Source: Sphingomonas sp. QA11 (GTDB lineage Bacteria; Pseudomonadota; Alphaproteobacteria; Sphingomonadales; Sphingomonadaceae). From it: a DNA stretch of 64,000 nucleotides. The position numbers were made by a program, and so were the translations under genes. The notes under the pieces are model-generated. The model did no database searches and was not told the origin of the DNA. It saw only the letters and a program-made list of their open reading frames with translations. The stretch is taken from contig NZ_CP098774.1 of NCBI RefSeq assembly GCF_028473665.1, forward strand, positions 1,550,001 to 1,614,000, given 5' to 3'. Positions 48,549-57,854 of the stretch are shown piece after piece; position 1 is the first letter of the stretch, and every line of letters starts with the position of its first letter.

Positions 48549-49534
48549 GCCGCCGCCTGTGCCATCACGCGCTCGCCTTCGGCCTCGACGATTACGGTTT
48601 TCAGTGCCGCGAGCGCACCGGCGACATCGCCAGCCGACGAAGGGATTGCCTGTCGGAGCGTGACGAAGCCGTGGATGTTGCCTTTGGCCTCGCGGAACAC
48701 AACCGGCACGCCTGCGGCGGCGAGCGCCCCCGCATAAGCACGGCCCTGATCCCCGATCGGGTCGAGGCTGGCCGTCAGCACCACCGCGGGCGGCATGCCG
48801 GTCAGATCGCCGACCAGCGGCGAAGTCCGAATATGGGTGACCTCCGCATCATAGGCGGCCTGGAACCATTCCATGCTCTCGCGGGTCAGCAGGAAACCGT
48901 CGGCGAAGATGCTGTATGACGGATATTCCTTCGAAGCGTCTGCCGCCGGGTAGATCGCGAACTGTGCGATCACCGGTACCGCAGCCGGTGCATCGCGAAG
49001 CGCCATGGCGGTGACGATCGCCAGGTTTCCACCCGCGCTGTCGCCGCAGACCACAAGGCTGGCGACCTTGCGGCCGAGCTCCGCCGGATTCCCGGCCACC
49101 CAGCGCGCGGCGGCTTCGCAATCGTCGGGTGCCGCAGGCCAGGGATTTTCCGGCGCGAGGCGATAGTCGACCGAAATCACCGGGATATCGAGAGTCCGGG
49201 ATATCTCCGCGCAGAAACTCGCATGAGTCTCGATATTGCCGATCACGAAGCCGCCGCCATGATAGAAGAGCATCGCCGGCCCCGGCTCACGGTTCGCCTT
49301 CGCGTCGAACAGCCGGGCCGGAATCTCGCCGGCTGGGCCGGGAATCGCCAGATCCGCCACGATGGCGAGATCGCCGGAGGGCAGATCGGCCACATCCTTC
49401 ATCGCCATATAGACGGCGCGGGCTGCGGGCGGCTCCATCTGGTGCATCTTCGGCCCAGGCATATTGTTCAGATAGTTGAGGAAGCCGCGCACATCGGGCC
49501 GGACGAACGGGTCGGTCACTATATTCTCCCACAT
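48545..49534 (-). CDS. Alpha/beta hydrolase (hormone-sensitive lipase type esterase)
   Basis: A 329-residue protein with the HSL family oxyanion motif YHGGGFVIG (about 92-100) and nucleophile elbow CGDSAGGN (about 163-170). The Asp is near [10 protein letters not shown] and the His in NIHGFV. It probably hydrolyses short acyl esters; the natural substrate is unknown. It is divergent from the deacetylase-like gene with only 39 bases between, and coupled downstream to rppH. Confidence 0.88.
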   Translation of the reverse strand: MWENIVTDPFVRPDVRGFLNYLNNMPGPKMHQMEPPAARAVYMAMKDVADLPSGDLAIVADLAIPGPAGEIPARLFDAKANREPGPAMLFYHGGGFVIGNIETHASFCAEISRTLDIPVISVDYRLAPENPWPAAPDDCEAAARWVAGNPAELGRKVASLVVCGDSAGGNLAIVTAMALRDAPAAVPVIAQFAIYPAADASKEYPSYSIFADGFLLTRESMEWFQAAYDAEVTHIRTSPLVGDLTGMPPAVVLTASLDPIGDQGRAYAGALAAAGVPVVFREAKGNIHGFVTLRQAIPSSAGDVAGALAALKTVIVEAEGERVMAQAAA

Positions 49535-49573
49535 CCCGCATTGGCGCTGCGGATCCTGGCCAACTACCTACGT

Positions 49574-50491
49574 ATGATGATCGCGGTCGTCCATCACCCC
49601 GCTTATGTCGTTGCCGGCGGGCGCGTGGGGCAGGTTACGAAGAATGCCGCGATCCGCGATCTGCTCCGGGCAGAAGGCGAGACGATCGAATGGATCGAGC
49701 CCGAGCTGATGCCGCGCCCCTGTATCGAGGCAGTGCACGATCCCGACTATGTCGACGAAGTGCTGAATGCCCGCGTACCGCGCGAGAAGGAACGGCGGAT
49801 CGGCTTTCCGGTGACCGAGGCAGTGGCCCTGCGTTCGCAAATGGTGGCGGGCGGCACCTGGCTGGCAGCACGAATCGCCCTCGAACGCGGCTTCGCGGCG
49901 AATAGCGCGTGCGGCAGCCATCATGCCCTGGCAACTACGGGGGCGGGTTATTGCGTGCTGAACGATCTCGCCATCGCCGCAGTACGGCTGGTGGAGGAGG
50001 GGACGGTAGCGCGGGTCCTGATTGTCGACGGCGATGTCCATCAGGGCGACGGCACGGCCGCCTTGACCGCTGGCAGGCAAGGCATAGCAACCTATTCGAT
50101 CCATGCCGAGCGCAACTTCCCGGTACGCAAGGCGCGCTCGACGCTCGATATCGCCTTGCCGGACGGCACCGGTGACGTCGCCTATCTGGACGCACTGGAG
50201 TCGAGTCTGGCGCCGCTGATGGATGAACAGCGGCCCGACTTGATTCTCTATCAGGCGGGAGTCGATCCGTTCGGGGGTGATCGACTCGGCCGGTTGGCGC
50301 TCACCAGGGAGGGGCTGATCGCGCGGGATCGACTCGTTGCGGGACTAGCCCGGAAGCGCGGCATTCCGCTCGCGAGCACGGTCGGCGGCGGCTATGACGA
50401 GGATGTTGCCGCAGTGGCCCGACGTCATGTCGCGGCGATCCTCACGCTGGGATCGGTGCTTTTACCGGCCCATGATCGGGCATTGCCTTAA
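49574..50491 (+). CDS. Histone deacetylase superfamily protein
   Basis: 305 residues from the ATG at 49574 (another ATG follows directly). Arginase/HDAC fold signatures: HHALATTGAGYCVLNDLAIA, the Zn-binding VDGDVHQGDGTA, and YQAGVDPFGGDRLG. Bacterial members deacetylate polyamines, acetoin-pathway proteins or other acyl-amines. A longer frame upstream overlaps the divergent esterase gene and is rejected. The gene ends 94 bases before korA and may or may not be co-transcribed. Confidence 0.88.
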   Translation: MMIAVVHHPAYVVAGGRVGQVTKNAAIRDLLRAEGETIEWIEPELMPRPCIEAVHDPDYVDEVLNARVPREKERRIGFPVTEAVALRSQMVAGGTWLAARIALERGFAANSACGSHHALATTGAGYCVLNDLAIAAVRLVEEGTVARVLIVDGDVHQGDGTAALTAGRQGIATYSIHAERNFPVRKARSTLDIALPDGTGDVAYLDALESSLAPLMDEQRPDLILYQAGVDPFGGDRLGRLALTREGLIARDRLVAGLARKRGIPLASTVGGGYDEDVAAVARRHVAAILTLGSVLLPAHDRALP

Positions 50492-50585
50492 AAGAACCAT
50501 TTGCAGGCGCCTCCGATCAAACTAGGTTGGCCAGTCAACGCTCCGGGCATAGAGGGCGTCGGATAAATCCGCAGGACAAACATAA

Positions 50586-52454
50586 ATGGCATCCGCCGTT
50601 CACGAATTGACGCCCGCCGAGGCGTCCGCAAATCCCCCCGCCGAATCGATCGTTGTGCGCTTTGCCGGAGACTCCGGTGACGGCATGCAGCTCACCGGCG
50701 GGCAGTTCACCCTTTCGACCGCGCTAGCCGGCAACGACCTTGCGACCTTCCCCGATTTCCCCGCGGAGATCAGGGCGCCGCAGGGTACCTTGTTTGGCGT
50801 TTCCGCCTTCCAGATCAATTTCGGGTCGACCGCGATCGAAACGGCGGGCGACGCGCCCGACGTGCTGGTCGCGATGAACCCGGCAGCGCTGAAGACCAAT
50901 GTCGGAGCGCTGAAGCCGGGCGGGCTGATCATCGCCGACGAGGGCGAGTTCGGCGAGCGCAATCTCGCCAAGGCGAAATATGAGGTCAATCCGCTGCGCG
51001 ACGGTAGCCTCGCCCGGTGGCGGGTGCTGGCGTTCAACATATCGCAGCTGACGCTTGATGCGGTGAAACCCTTCGGCCTCGGCAACAAGGAGGCGCTGCG
51101 CTGCAAGAACATGTGGACGCTGGGGCTCGCGCTCTGGATGTTCGATCGTGACCGCCAGCCGCTGATCGACTGGCTCAAGAACAAGTTCGCCAAGAGTCCG
51201 ACGCTGGCCGAAGCGAATATCGCCGCGCTCAACGCCGGCCATGCCTATGGCGAGACGGCCGAACTGGCCGGGCCGATGAAGCAGCATCATGTCGCGGCGG
51301 CCCCGGCCGAGCCGGGTCTGTACCGCACCGTTACCGGGGCCGAATCGATCTCGCTTGGTCTGGTCGCGGGCGTCCAGCTTGCCGGCGTGAAGATGTTCTT
51401 CGGCGGCTATCCGATCACCCCGGCCTCGGCGATCCTGCATCACCTGTCGCGGCTCAAGGAATTCGGCATCACGACCTTCCAGGCGGAAGACGAGATCGCC
51501 GCGATCGCCAGCGCGATCGGCGCGTCCTACGCAGGACAGCTTGGCGTCACCTCTTCCTCGGGCCCGGGCATCGCGCTCAAGGGCGAGGCGATGGGCCTTG
51601 CGATCATGACCGAGTTGCCGCTGGTCATCGTCAACTCGCAGCGCGGCGGCCCCTCGACGGGCCTGCCCACCAAGACCGAGCAGTCAGATCTTTATCAGGC
51701 GGTCTATGGTCGCAATGGCGATGCGCCGATGCCGGTCATTGCCGCACGGTCGCCCGCCGACGCGTTCGACTGCGCGATCGAGGCGGTGCGAATCGCCGTC
51801 CGGTACATGACTCCGGTGATGCTGCTGACCGACGGCTATATCGCCAATGCCGCCGAGCCGTGGCTGGTGCCTGACATGGACAGCTATACGCCGTTCCCGG
51901 TCACCTATCTCGAGGAAGCGCCGGAAGGCGGCTTCCTGCCTTATGGGCGTGATGAGAAGCTGGCGCGTCCGTGGGTGAAGCCTGGTACGCCCGGCCTGCT
52001 CCACCGTATCGGCGGCATTGAGAAGCAGCTTGGCACCGGCAACATCGAATATGGCGCCGCCAACCATCAGGCGATGACCGAGATTCGCCGCGACAAGGTG
52101 CTTGGTATCGATGTGCCGGACCAGAAGGTCGAGATGGGTACCGAGAGAGGCAAGCTTGCGATCGTCGGGTGGGGATCGACCTACGGTCCAATCCATCAGG
52201 CAGTGCGGCGTGCCCGTGCCAGGGGGCTGGACGTCAGCCATATCCATGTTCGCCACATCTGGCCGCTGCCGGGTAATCTCGGTGCACTTCTCAAGGGTTA
52301 TGAGAAGATCCTCGTACCCGAAATGAACACCGGTCAGCTCAAGACCGTGCTGCGCGACCAGTATCTGGTCGATGCAAAGCCGCTCAACAAGATTTCCGGT
52401 CAGCCCTTCATGATCGCTGAGATCGAAGCGGCGATCGAGGAGGCGCTCGCATGA
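50586..52454 (+). CDS. korA: 2-oxoacid:acceptor oxidoreductase alpha subunit (KorA-type)
   Basis: A 622-residue fusion of the gamma domain (1 to about 200: VVRFAGDSGDGMQLTGGQF) and the alpha domain (about 230-620: GYPITPASAILHHLSR, FQAEDEIAAIASAIGASYAG, TSSSGPGIALKGEAMGLA). With KorB it decarboxylates 2-oxoglutarate (or another 2-oxoacid) to an acyl-CoA, reducing ferredoxin. Its stop overlaps korB (ATGA), and a ferredoxin gene follows. In an aerobe this would be an alternative TCA route. Confidence 0.93.
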   Translation: MASAVHELTPAEASANPPAESIVVRFAGDSGDGMQLTGGQFTLSTALAGNDLATFPDFPAEIRAPQGTLFGVSAFQINFGSTAIETAGDAPDVLVAMNPAALKTNVGALKPGGLIIADEGEFGERNLAKAKYEVNPLRDGSLARWRVLAFNISQLTLDAVKPFGLGNKEALRCKNMWTLGLALWMFDRDRQPLIDWLKNKFAKSPTLAEANIAALNAGHAYGETAELAGPMKQHHVAAAPAEPGLYRTVTGAESISLGLVAGVQLAGVKMFFGGYPITPASAILHHLSRLKEFGITTFQAEDEIAAIASAIGASYAGQLGVTSSSGPGIALKGEAMGLAIMTELPLVIVNSQRGGPSTGLPTKTEQSDLYQAVYGRNGDAPMPVIAARSPADAFDCAIEAVRIAVRYMTPVMLLTDGYIANAAEPWLVPDMDSYTPFPVTYLEEAPEGGFLPYGRDEKLARPWVKPGTPGLLHRIGGIEKQLGTGNIEYGAANHQAMTEIRRDKVLGIDVPDQKVEMGTERGKLAIVGWGSTYGPIHQAVRRARARGLDVSHIHVRHIWPLPGNLGALLKGYEKILVPEMNTGQLKTVLRDQYLVDAKPLNKISGQPFMIAEIEAAIEEALA

Positions 52455-53485
52455 ACGACATGACCCCTATCGCGAAGACCAGCCCGAAGGATTGGGAGAC
52501 CGACCAGGAGGTGCGCTGGTGCCCGGGTTGCGGCGATTACGCGATTCTGAAGGCAGTGCAGCGCACTATGCCGGAAATCGGCGCGCGACCGGAGAATACC
52601 GTGTTCGTCAGCGGTATCGGCTGCTCGTCGCGCTTTCCCTACTACATGGAAACCTACGGCTTCCACACCATTCACGGTCGTGCGCCAGCGGTGGCGACGG
52701 GCGTGAAGCTGGCCAATCCCGATCTCGACGTGTGGATCATCACCGGTGACGGCGATGCACTGTCGATCGGTGGCAACCACACCATGCACCTGATCCGCCG
52801 CAATCTCGATTGCCAGGTGCTGTTGTTCAATAACGAGATCTACGGCCTGACCAAGGGGCAGTATTCGCCGACCAGCCATGTCGGGACACGCAGCCCGTCG
52901 ACGCCGTTCGGTTCGCTCGACCGGCCGCTGACGCCCTGTGCGTTCGTACTCGGTTCGGGCGCGCGGTTCGTGGCGCGGGCGATCGACGTGAACAAGAACC
53001 TGCCGGCAGTGCTCAAGGCTGCCTATGCGCACAAGGGCACGGGCTTCGTCGAGATCTTCCAGAACTGCATCGTCTATAATGACGATGTGTTTGCGCCTTT
53101 CACCGAAAAGGCCAACGCGGCCGGCAGCCAGATGTGGGTCGAGCACGGCAAGCCGTTGCTGTTCGCGGGCGGCACCAGGGGCCTGGCGCTCGATACCGAG
53201 AAGCTGGTGCTGAAGGTGGTCGATGTCGAGGGCGGCGACTGGGAAGCGGCGAAGGTCATCGTGCACGACCAGGCCAATCGCGCTGTGGCGCACATGCTGG
53301 TCGAGATGCCGTTCGGGGCGTTCCCGATGGCGCTTGGCGTGATCTATGACGATCCGGCTCCAACCTTTGAGAGCGCGGTCGTCGCGCAGAATGCGCAGGC
53401 CAGCACGGGCAAGACGCCCAACCTGCAAAAGCTCCTTTCGCAGGGCCAGACCTGGCAGGTCGAGAAACAACCGCACACGATGTAG
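52451..53485 (+). CDS. korB: 2-oxoacid:ferredoxin oxidoreductase beta subunit (KorB-type)
   Basis: A 344-residue TPP-binding subunit. Cys motif [11 protein letters not shown] (about 25-35), second Cys in [15 protein letters not shown]/Mg motif [12 protein letters not shown] and [16 protein letters not shown]. These fit the OFOR beta family. It is coupled to korA and ends 31 bases before the ferredoxin gene, so the three form a functional unit. Confidence 0.94.
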   Translation: MNDMTPIAKTSPKDWETDQEVRWCPGCGDYAILKAVQRTMPEIGARPENTVFVSGIGCSSRFPYYMETYGFHTIHGRAPAVATGVKLANPDLDVWIITGDGDALSIGGNHTMHLIRRNLDCQVLLFNNEIYGLTKGQYSPTSHVGTRSPSTPFGSLDRPLTPCAFVLGSGARFVARAIDVNKNLPAVLKAAYAHKGTGFVEIFQNCIVYNDDVFAPFTEKANAAGSQMWVEHGKPLLFAGGTRGLALDTEKLVLKVVDVEGGDWEAAKVIVHDQANRAVAHMLVEMPFGAFPMALGVIYDDPAPTFESAVVAQNAQASTGKTPNLQKLLSQGQTWQVEKQPHTM

Positions 53486-53516
53486 CTGCGGGGTAGGTGC
53501 GGGCAGGGGGCCGGCA

Positions 53517-53858
53517 ATGACGTTCGTCGTCACGGATGCCTGCATCCGGTGCAAGTTCATGGATTGTGTCGAAGTCTGTCCCGTGGAAGCGTTCCGCGAG
53601 GGTGAGAACATGCTCGTGATCGATCCTGACGAGTGCATCGATTGCAATCTCTGCCTGCCCGAATGCCCCGCCGACGCCATCGTGCCGGATATCGAAGACG
53701 GTGCCGAGGCCTGGATCGAGCTTAACAAGACCTATGCGACGCGATGGCCTGCGGTGTCGAGCAAGGTCGGCCAGACGCCGGACGATGCCGAGGCGTTCAA
53801 TGGGGTGATGGGCAAGTTCGAGCAGTATTTTTCGGCTGAACCAGGCAAGGGCGACTGA
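53517..53858 (+). CDS. fdxA: Seven-iron ferredoxin FdxA
   Basis: 113 residues from this ATG ([20 protein letters not shown]). Two clusters: C-x2-C-x4-C-x3-C-P in the first 21 residues, and [15 protein letters not shown] (about 40-54), typical of the [3Fe-4S][4Fe-4S] FdxA type with a C-terminal extension. It is probably the electron acceptor of the KorAB enzyme immediately upstream. It ends nine bases from the convergent JmjC gene. Confidence 0.94.
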   Translation: MTFVVTDACIRCKFMDCVEVCPVEAFREGENMLVIDPDECIDCNLCLPECPADAIVPDIEDGAEAWIELNKTYATRWPAVSSKVGQTPDDAEAFNGVMGKFEQYFSAEPGKGD

Positions 53859-53867
53859 CCGGGGGCG

Positions 53868-55040
53868 TCAGGTCGACGTGTCGGACAGCAGCACGATTGA
53901 TGCGCGCGCGAGGCTGGATACGGCCTCGCGCACCTCTCGCTCCGACAGGTGGGGCAGGTCCGCGACCAGTGCACCCAAGGTCGATGCATCCCGATCCAGC
54001 AGCATGGCCAGAACGGCACGCTCGACGGGCGTCAGCGGCGTTGTCGCGGTACCGTGGCGAATCTGCGTCGTGTCCTCGGCAAGCGGCAGGCGGCGGCGCA
54101 GCATCGGCCGGATCTCGATATCCGTGTGGAGAGGATCGGACAGCCCGAGGTTGAGCGCCTTAAGCGATTCGCGCTGCCGGTCCGCCATGGCGAGGAAGTC
54201 ATCCAGGTCGATCGTATCCACCAGCCGATGGAGCGCCGCGCGCAGATCGTTCTGCCGCGTCGCCAGCGCCTCGCGCCCCGGCAGGGCCGAGATGTCCCGT
54301 CGGAACAGTTCCTCTTCGAGGCAGCGCCGCCCGATCCATTGTACGACGTCGCCGCCACGCGGATAGGCGATACCGATCGTCAGGTGGAGTGAATGCCCCT
54401 CCTCGACCTGTGCGCGATGGATATCGCCACGGGGAATATAGAGGATGTCGCCGGGTTCGAGCATCGCACTCCATTCCGGCTGTTCGGAGGCGCCGATCTT
54501 GGCGAACGCCGTCACGCCCCTGATCGGATAGCGATCGCGCTGGCCGTAGCAGAACCACCGTTTGCGCCCGTGGACCTGCAGCACCATGACGTCATGGTCG
54601 TCCCAGTGCGCTCCGAAGGCGCTGTCCCGGCGGAAGCTCACATAGGCATTGACGCTTGCCCGGGCACGCAGGTGGCGCTCGATCATCGCGGCGAGCGCGC
54701 TGATGCCCGGTACCAGCCGCTCGATGTCGTTGATGACCAGACTGAGTCCCTTGTCGGCGAGCGACTGGAGCGTGTCGGGTGCCAGCTCCTGAACGCCGGA
54801 ACTGCTCGAGCGTGTTGTCAGCATCGCCGGGGGCATATCATGCCCGTTGCGGATCGTGCGGACCTGTCCATTCTGCAGCCGCTCGAGGGTGATCAGCGCG
54901 TTGAAGGCGGGCCAGGGAAGAAGGCTGGCGAAATCGGCCTGTCGCGCGCTGTGCAGATGCAGCCGGTGTTCCTCGGCGATCGCGTCGGCAAGCGATGAAA
55001 GCGGGTTCGGCGCGATCAGGCTTTGCAGGTCGGTGATCAT
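53868..55040 (-). CDS. JmjC/cupin-type ribosomal oxygenase-like protein
   Basis: 390 residues from the ATG at 55040 (MITDLQSLIAPNPLSSL); further upstream starts are possible. The cupin fold shows the Fe(II) ligands HxD in FGAHWDDHDVMVLQVHGRKRW and a later His in YIPRGDIHRA, as in RoxA/YcfD-like 2-oxoglutarate oxygenases that hydroxylate ribosomal protein arginine. A winged-helix-like C-terminal region (about 330-385) includes PLTPVERAVLAMLL. Substrate is inferred from the family only. Divergent from the photolyase gene. Confidence 0.82.
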   Translation of the reverse strand: MITDLQSLIAPNPLSSLADAIAEEHRLHLHSARQADFASLLPWPAFNALITLERLQNGQVRTIRNGHDMPPAMLTTRSSSSGVQELAPDTLQSLADKGLSLVINDIERLVPGISALAAMIERHLRARASVNAYVSFRRDSAFGAHWDDHDVMVLQVHGRKRWFCYGQRDRYPIRGVTAFAKIGASEQPEWSAMLEPGDILYIPRGDIHRAQVEEGHSLHLTIGIAYPRGGDVVQWIGRRCLEEELFRRDISALPGREALATRQNDLRAALHRLVDTIDLDDFLAMADRQRESLKALNLGLSDPLHTDIEIRPMLRRRLPLAEDTTQIRHGTATTPLTPVERAVLAMLLDRDASTLGALVADLPHLSEREVREAVSSLARASIVLLSDTST

Positions 55041-55142
55041 GTGCCGGCTTCCCACTGCCTTGGTCATTCCACCTAGACCAGAAACGACGACCATGGAAAG
55101 TGACGCACGAAGTGTCTCTTGCGGCCATTGCGGTCGACGGGC

Positions 55143-56528
55143 ATGGCGGCAGCGATGGATGCGCCGACGCTTCTCTGGTTTCGCCGCGACTTGCGTCTGT
55201 CGGATCAGGCAGCGCTGGTTGCCGCGGCGGGCGAGGGGCCGGTGATCCCCGTCTATATCCTCGATGACGAGAAGCCGCGGCATCGCCGCATGGGCGCTGC
55301 TTCGCGCTGGTGGCTGCACCACAGTCTCGCCGCGCTTGACCGGCACCTGCGAGACAAAGGGTCGCGCCTGATCCTACGGCGGGGTGAGGCTGCGGCAGAG
55401 CTTGGCAGGCTGGCTGAAGAGACCGGGTCACGGCGGGTTCATTGCCTGCGCCACTATGAACCCTGGTGGCGCAACGCCGAACGCGCGGTAGCGAAGACCC
55501 TCGATCTGGTGAACCATGACGGCAATTATCTGGCACCGCCGGGTTCGATCACGACAGGATCGGGACATCCCTACAAAATCTATACGCCGTTCTGGCGTGC
55601 CTTGCGGGAGCATATGCCGCCGCCGGCGCCGATGTCTGTGCCGCACGTCATTCCGGCGCCCGAGACATGGCCGGAGAGCGATCGGCTTGAGGATTGGGCG
55701 CTACTGCCGGCGAAACCCGACTGGGCAGGCGGCTTTCGCGACGAATGGACGCCGGGCGAGGAGGGCGCGAAGGACCGGCTCGAGGATTTCGTTCCGAGAG
55801 CAGCGGCATATGACATCGACCGAAACCTGCCGTCCGACGAGGGCAGTTCGCGCCTGTCACCGCACCTGCATTTTGGAGAAATATCGCCCGCGACGGTCTG
55901 GCATCATGTCGTCGGAGCATCGGGCGATTCAACCACCTTCCTGAAGGAGCTTGCCTGGCGTGATTATGCGCAGAATGTGATCCTGCAATTTCCCGACTAT
56001 GGTTCGAAGAACGGGCGTGAAACGCTCGATGGCCTGGCCTGGCGGACTGGCAAGACAGCCGATGCCGATCGCCGCGCCTGGCGACTCGGCCGCACCGGTT
56101 ATCCGATCGTCGATGCGGGAATGCGTCAGCTCTGGGCGACCGGCTGGATGCACAATCGCGTGCGCATGATCGCGGCGAGTTTCCTGATCAAGCATCTGCT
56201 GGTCGACTGGCGCGACGGCGAGGCATGGTTCTGGGATACCCTTGTCGATGCCGACTACGGCAACAACAGCGTCAACTGGCAATGGACCGCGGGCACTGGG
56301 GTGGATTCCAACATGTTCGTCCGCATCATGGCGCCGCTGGTTCAATCGACGAAATTCGATGCAGCGCGTTATATCCGGCAATGGGTTCCTGAGCTCGCCG
56401 ACATCCCCGACTCGGCAATCCACGATCCTGAGGCCGCGGGTTGCCGGCCCGACGCCTATCCGGCGAAGATCATCGGTCACCGCGAAGCCCGGGAGCGCGC
56501 GCTGGCTGCGGCGAAGCGGGCGCGGTGA
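55143..56528 (+). CDS. phrB: Deoxyribodipyrimidine photolyase
   Basis: 461 residues from this ATG; MDAPTLLWFRRDLRL at 55155 is an equally good start. N-terminal antenna domain (WFRRDLRLSDQAAL) and C-terminal FAD domain with FGEISPATVWHH, WRDYAQNV, YPIVDAGMRQLWATGWMHNRVRM and WQWTAGTGVDSNMFVRI. The electron-transfer tryptophans and folate/FAD residues look conserved, so this is probably a CPD photolyase that repairs UV dimers with light. It is 54 bases upstream of cfa. Confidence 0.94.
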   Translation: MAAAMDAPTLLWFRRDLRLSDQAALVAAAGEGPVIPVYILDDEKPRHRRMGAASRWWLHHSLAALDRHLRDKGSRLILRRGEAAAELGRLAEETGSRRVHCLRHYEPWWRNAERAVAKTLDLVNHDGNYLAPPGSITTGSGHPYKIYTPFWRALREHMPPPAPMSVPHVIPAPETWPESDRLEDWALLPAKPDWAGGFRDEWTPGEEGAKDRLEDFVPRAAAYDIDRNLPSDEGSSRLSPHLHFGEISPATVWHHVVGASGDSTTFLKELAWRDYAQNVILQFPDYGSKNGRETLDGLAWRTGKTADADRRAWRLGRTGYPIVDAGMRQLWATGWMHNRVRMIAASFLIKHLLVDWRDGEAWFWDTLVDADYGNNSVNWQWTAGTGVDSNMFVRIMAPLVQSTKFDAARYIRQWVPELADIPDSAIHDPEAAGCRPDAYPAKIIGHREARERALAAAKRAR

Positions 56529-56582
56529 TCGTGATACGAATCGCTTTTCCAGCGCTATCGCCGAGTGCATGAGAGCGGCTTC

Positions 56583-57854
56583 ATGAACGCTTCAGCGCCG
56601 AACAGGGGACGTCGTTTCGGGACGCGCGCGAGGCCGGCCTATGGCTGGGTCGACTGGTTCCTCACGCCTTGGGCCGGCGTCTTTCACCGCCTGCTCGATC
56701 GCATCGATCAGGGGCTTGAGGCAGGCTCCATCAAGGCATCCCTGCCCGACGGAACCCACCGCGTTCTCGGCGGACGCGCCGGCGGCCCGGTTGCGATCGT
56801 CGAAATCTCCAGCTGGCGCGCGCTGATTCGCCTGGCGATGGGGGGATCGGCTGGCTGGTATGTCGGCTGGTCGCGCGGCGAGTGGCATAGCCCCGATCCT
56901 GTACCGCTGTTCGACCTGTTCATGCGCAATCGCCGGCCGCTGGGCGAGGTGGGGCGATCGCGTGGCGCCATGCGGCGGGTGCGGCGCCTCTGGCATGCGC
57001 TGCGGCGCAACCATCGCAGCGGGGCGCGGCGGAATATCGAATTCCATTACGACCTGGGCAATGATTTCTACAGCCTGTGGCTCGATCCCGGCATGACCTA
57101 TTCGAGTGCGCTGTTCGAAGAACCGATCTCGGCTGCGCAATCGTTGGAAGACGCGCAGGCGACCAAGCTGCGCGCCATTCTGAATCGAACCGGGGTCGGA
57201 CCGGGCGATGCCATCCTGGAGATCGGCTGCGGCTGGGGCTCCTTTGCCCAGATCGCGGCGGGGGCCGGGGCGAGTGTCCATGGCATCACGCTCTCGGCGG
57301 AACAGAAGCGTGCGGTCGAGTCGCGCATGGCGGACGCTGGGCTGGACGGCGTCACCGTCTCATTGACTGACTATCGCGATGTGATCGGGCAATATGATGC
57401 CGTTGCCAGCATCGAGATGGTCGAGGCGGTCGGCGAAGAATATTGGCCGGCCTATCTGCAGTCCATTGCAGGAGCGCTTAAGCCGGGCGGGCGGGCAGCG
57501 ATCCAGTATATCGCGATCGATGATGCGATCTTCGATGCCTATGCCGGCAACGTGGATTTCATCCAGCGCTTCGTCTTCCCTGGCGGCCTTTTGTTGTCGG
57601 AGAGCCGCTTTCGCGCGATTGCCCGGGCCCATGGCCTGACCTGGCACGACCAGCGGGAATTCGGGCTTCACTATGCCGAGACGCTGAAGCGCTGGCGCGC
57701 CGCGTTCGACGCTGCCGTCACCGCCGGCCGCCTGCCTGCCGAATTCGATCGCCATTTCGTCGATCTGTGGCGATACTATCTGATGTATTGCGAGGGCGGG
57801 TTCAGAGGCGGCGGGATACACGTCGCCCAGGTCACGCTGATCAAGGGGGAGTGA
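56583..57854 (+). CDS. cfa: Cyclopropane-fatty-acyl-phospholipid synthase
   Basis: 423 residues from this ATG; an ATG at 56565 is possible. N-terminal lipid-binding region, then a SAM-dependent methyltransferase: HYDLGNDFYSLWLDPGMTYSSA (first part HYDLGNDFYSLW), ILEIGCGWGSFAQIA, IEMVEAVGEEYWPAY, YIQ-like FIQRFVFPGG and GLHYAETLKRW. It adds a methylene bridge to unsaturated membrane lipids. The next gene begins one base inside its stop. Confidence 0.95.
   Translation: MNASAPNRGRRFGTRARPAYGWVDWFLTPWAGVFHRLLDRIDQGLEAGSIKASLPDGTHRVLGGRAGGPVAIVEISSWRALIRLAMGGSAGWYVGWSRGEWHSPDPVPLFDLFMRNRRPLGEVGRSRGAMRRVRRLWHALRRNHRSGARRNIEFHYDLGNDFYSLWLDPGMTYSSALFEEPISAAQSLEDAQATKLRAILNRTGVGPGDAILEIGCGWGSFAQIAAGAGASVHGITLSAEQKRAVESRMADAGLDGVTVSLTDYRDVIGQYDAVASIEMVEAVGEEYWPAYLQSIAGALKPGGRAAIQYIAIDDAIFDAYAGNVDFIQRFVFPGGLLLSESRFRAIARAHGLTWHDQREFGLHYAETLKRWRAAFDAAVTAGRLPAEFDRHFVDLWRYYLMYCEGGFRGGGIHVAQVTLIKGE

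Noticed and set aside
49223..49573. 117-codon N-terminal extension of the deacetylase-like protein
   Set aside because: It overlaps the divergent esterase gene, and the protein family begins at the MMIAVVHHP methionines.
55041..55142. RpoE/ChrR- or EcfG-type promoter between the JmjC and photolyase genes
   Set aside because: No adequate -35/-10 pair (TGATCC...TAAnA or GGAAC...CGTT) could be found by eye.
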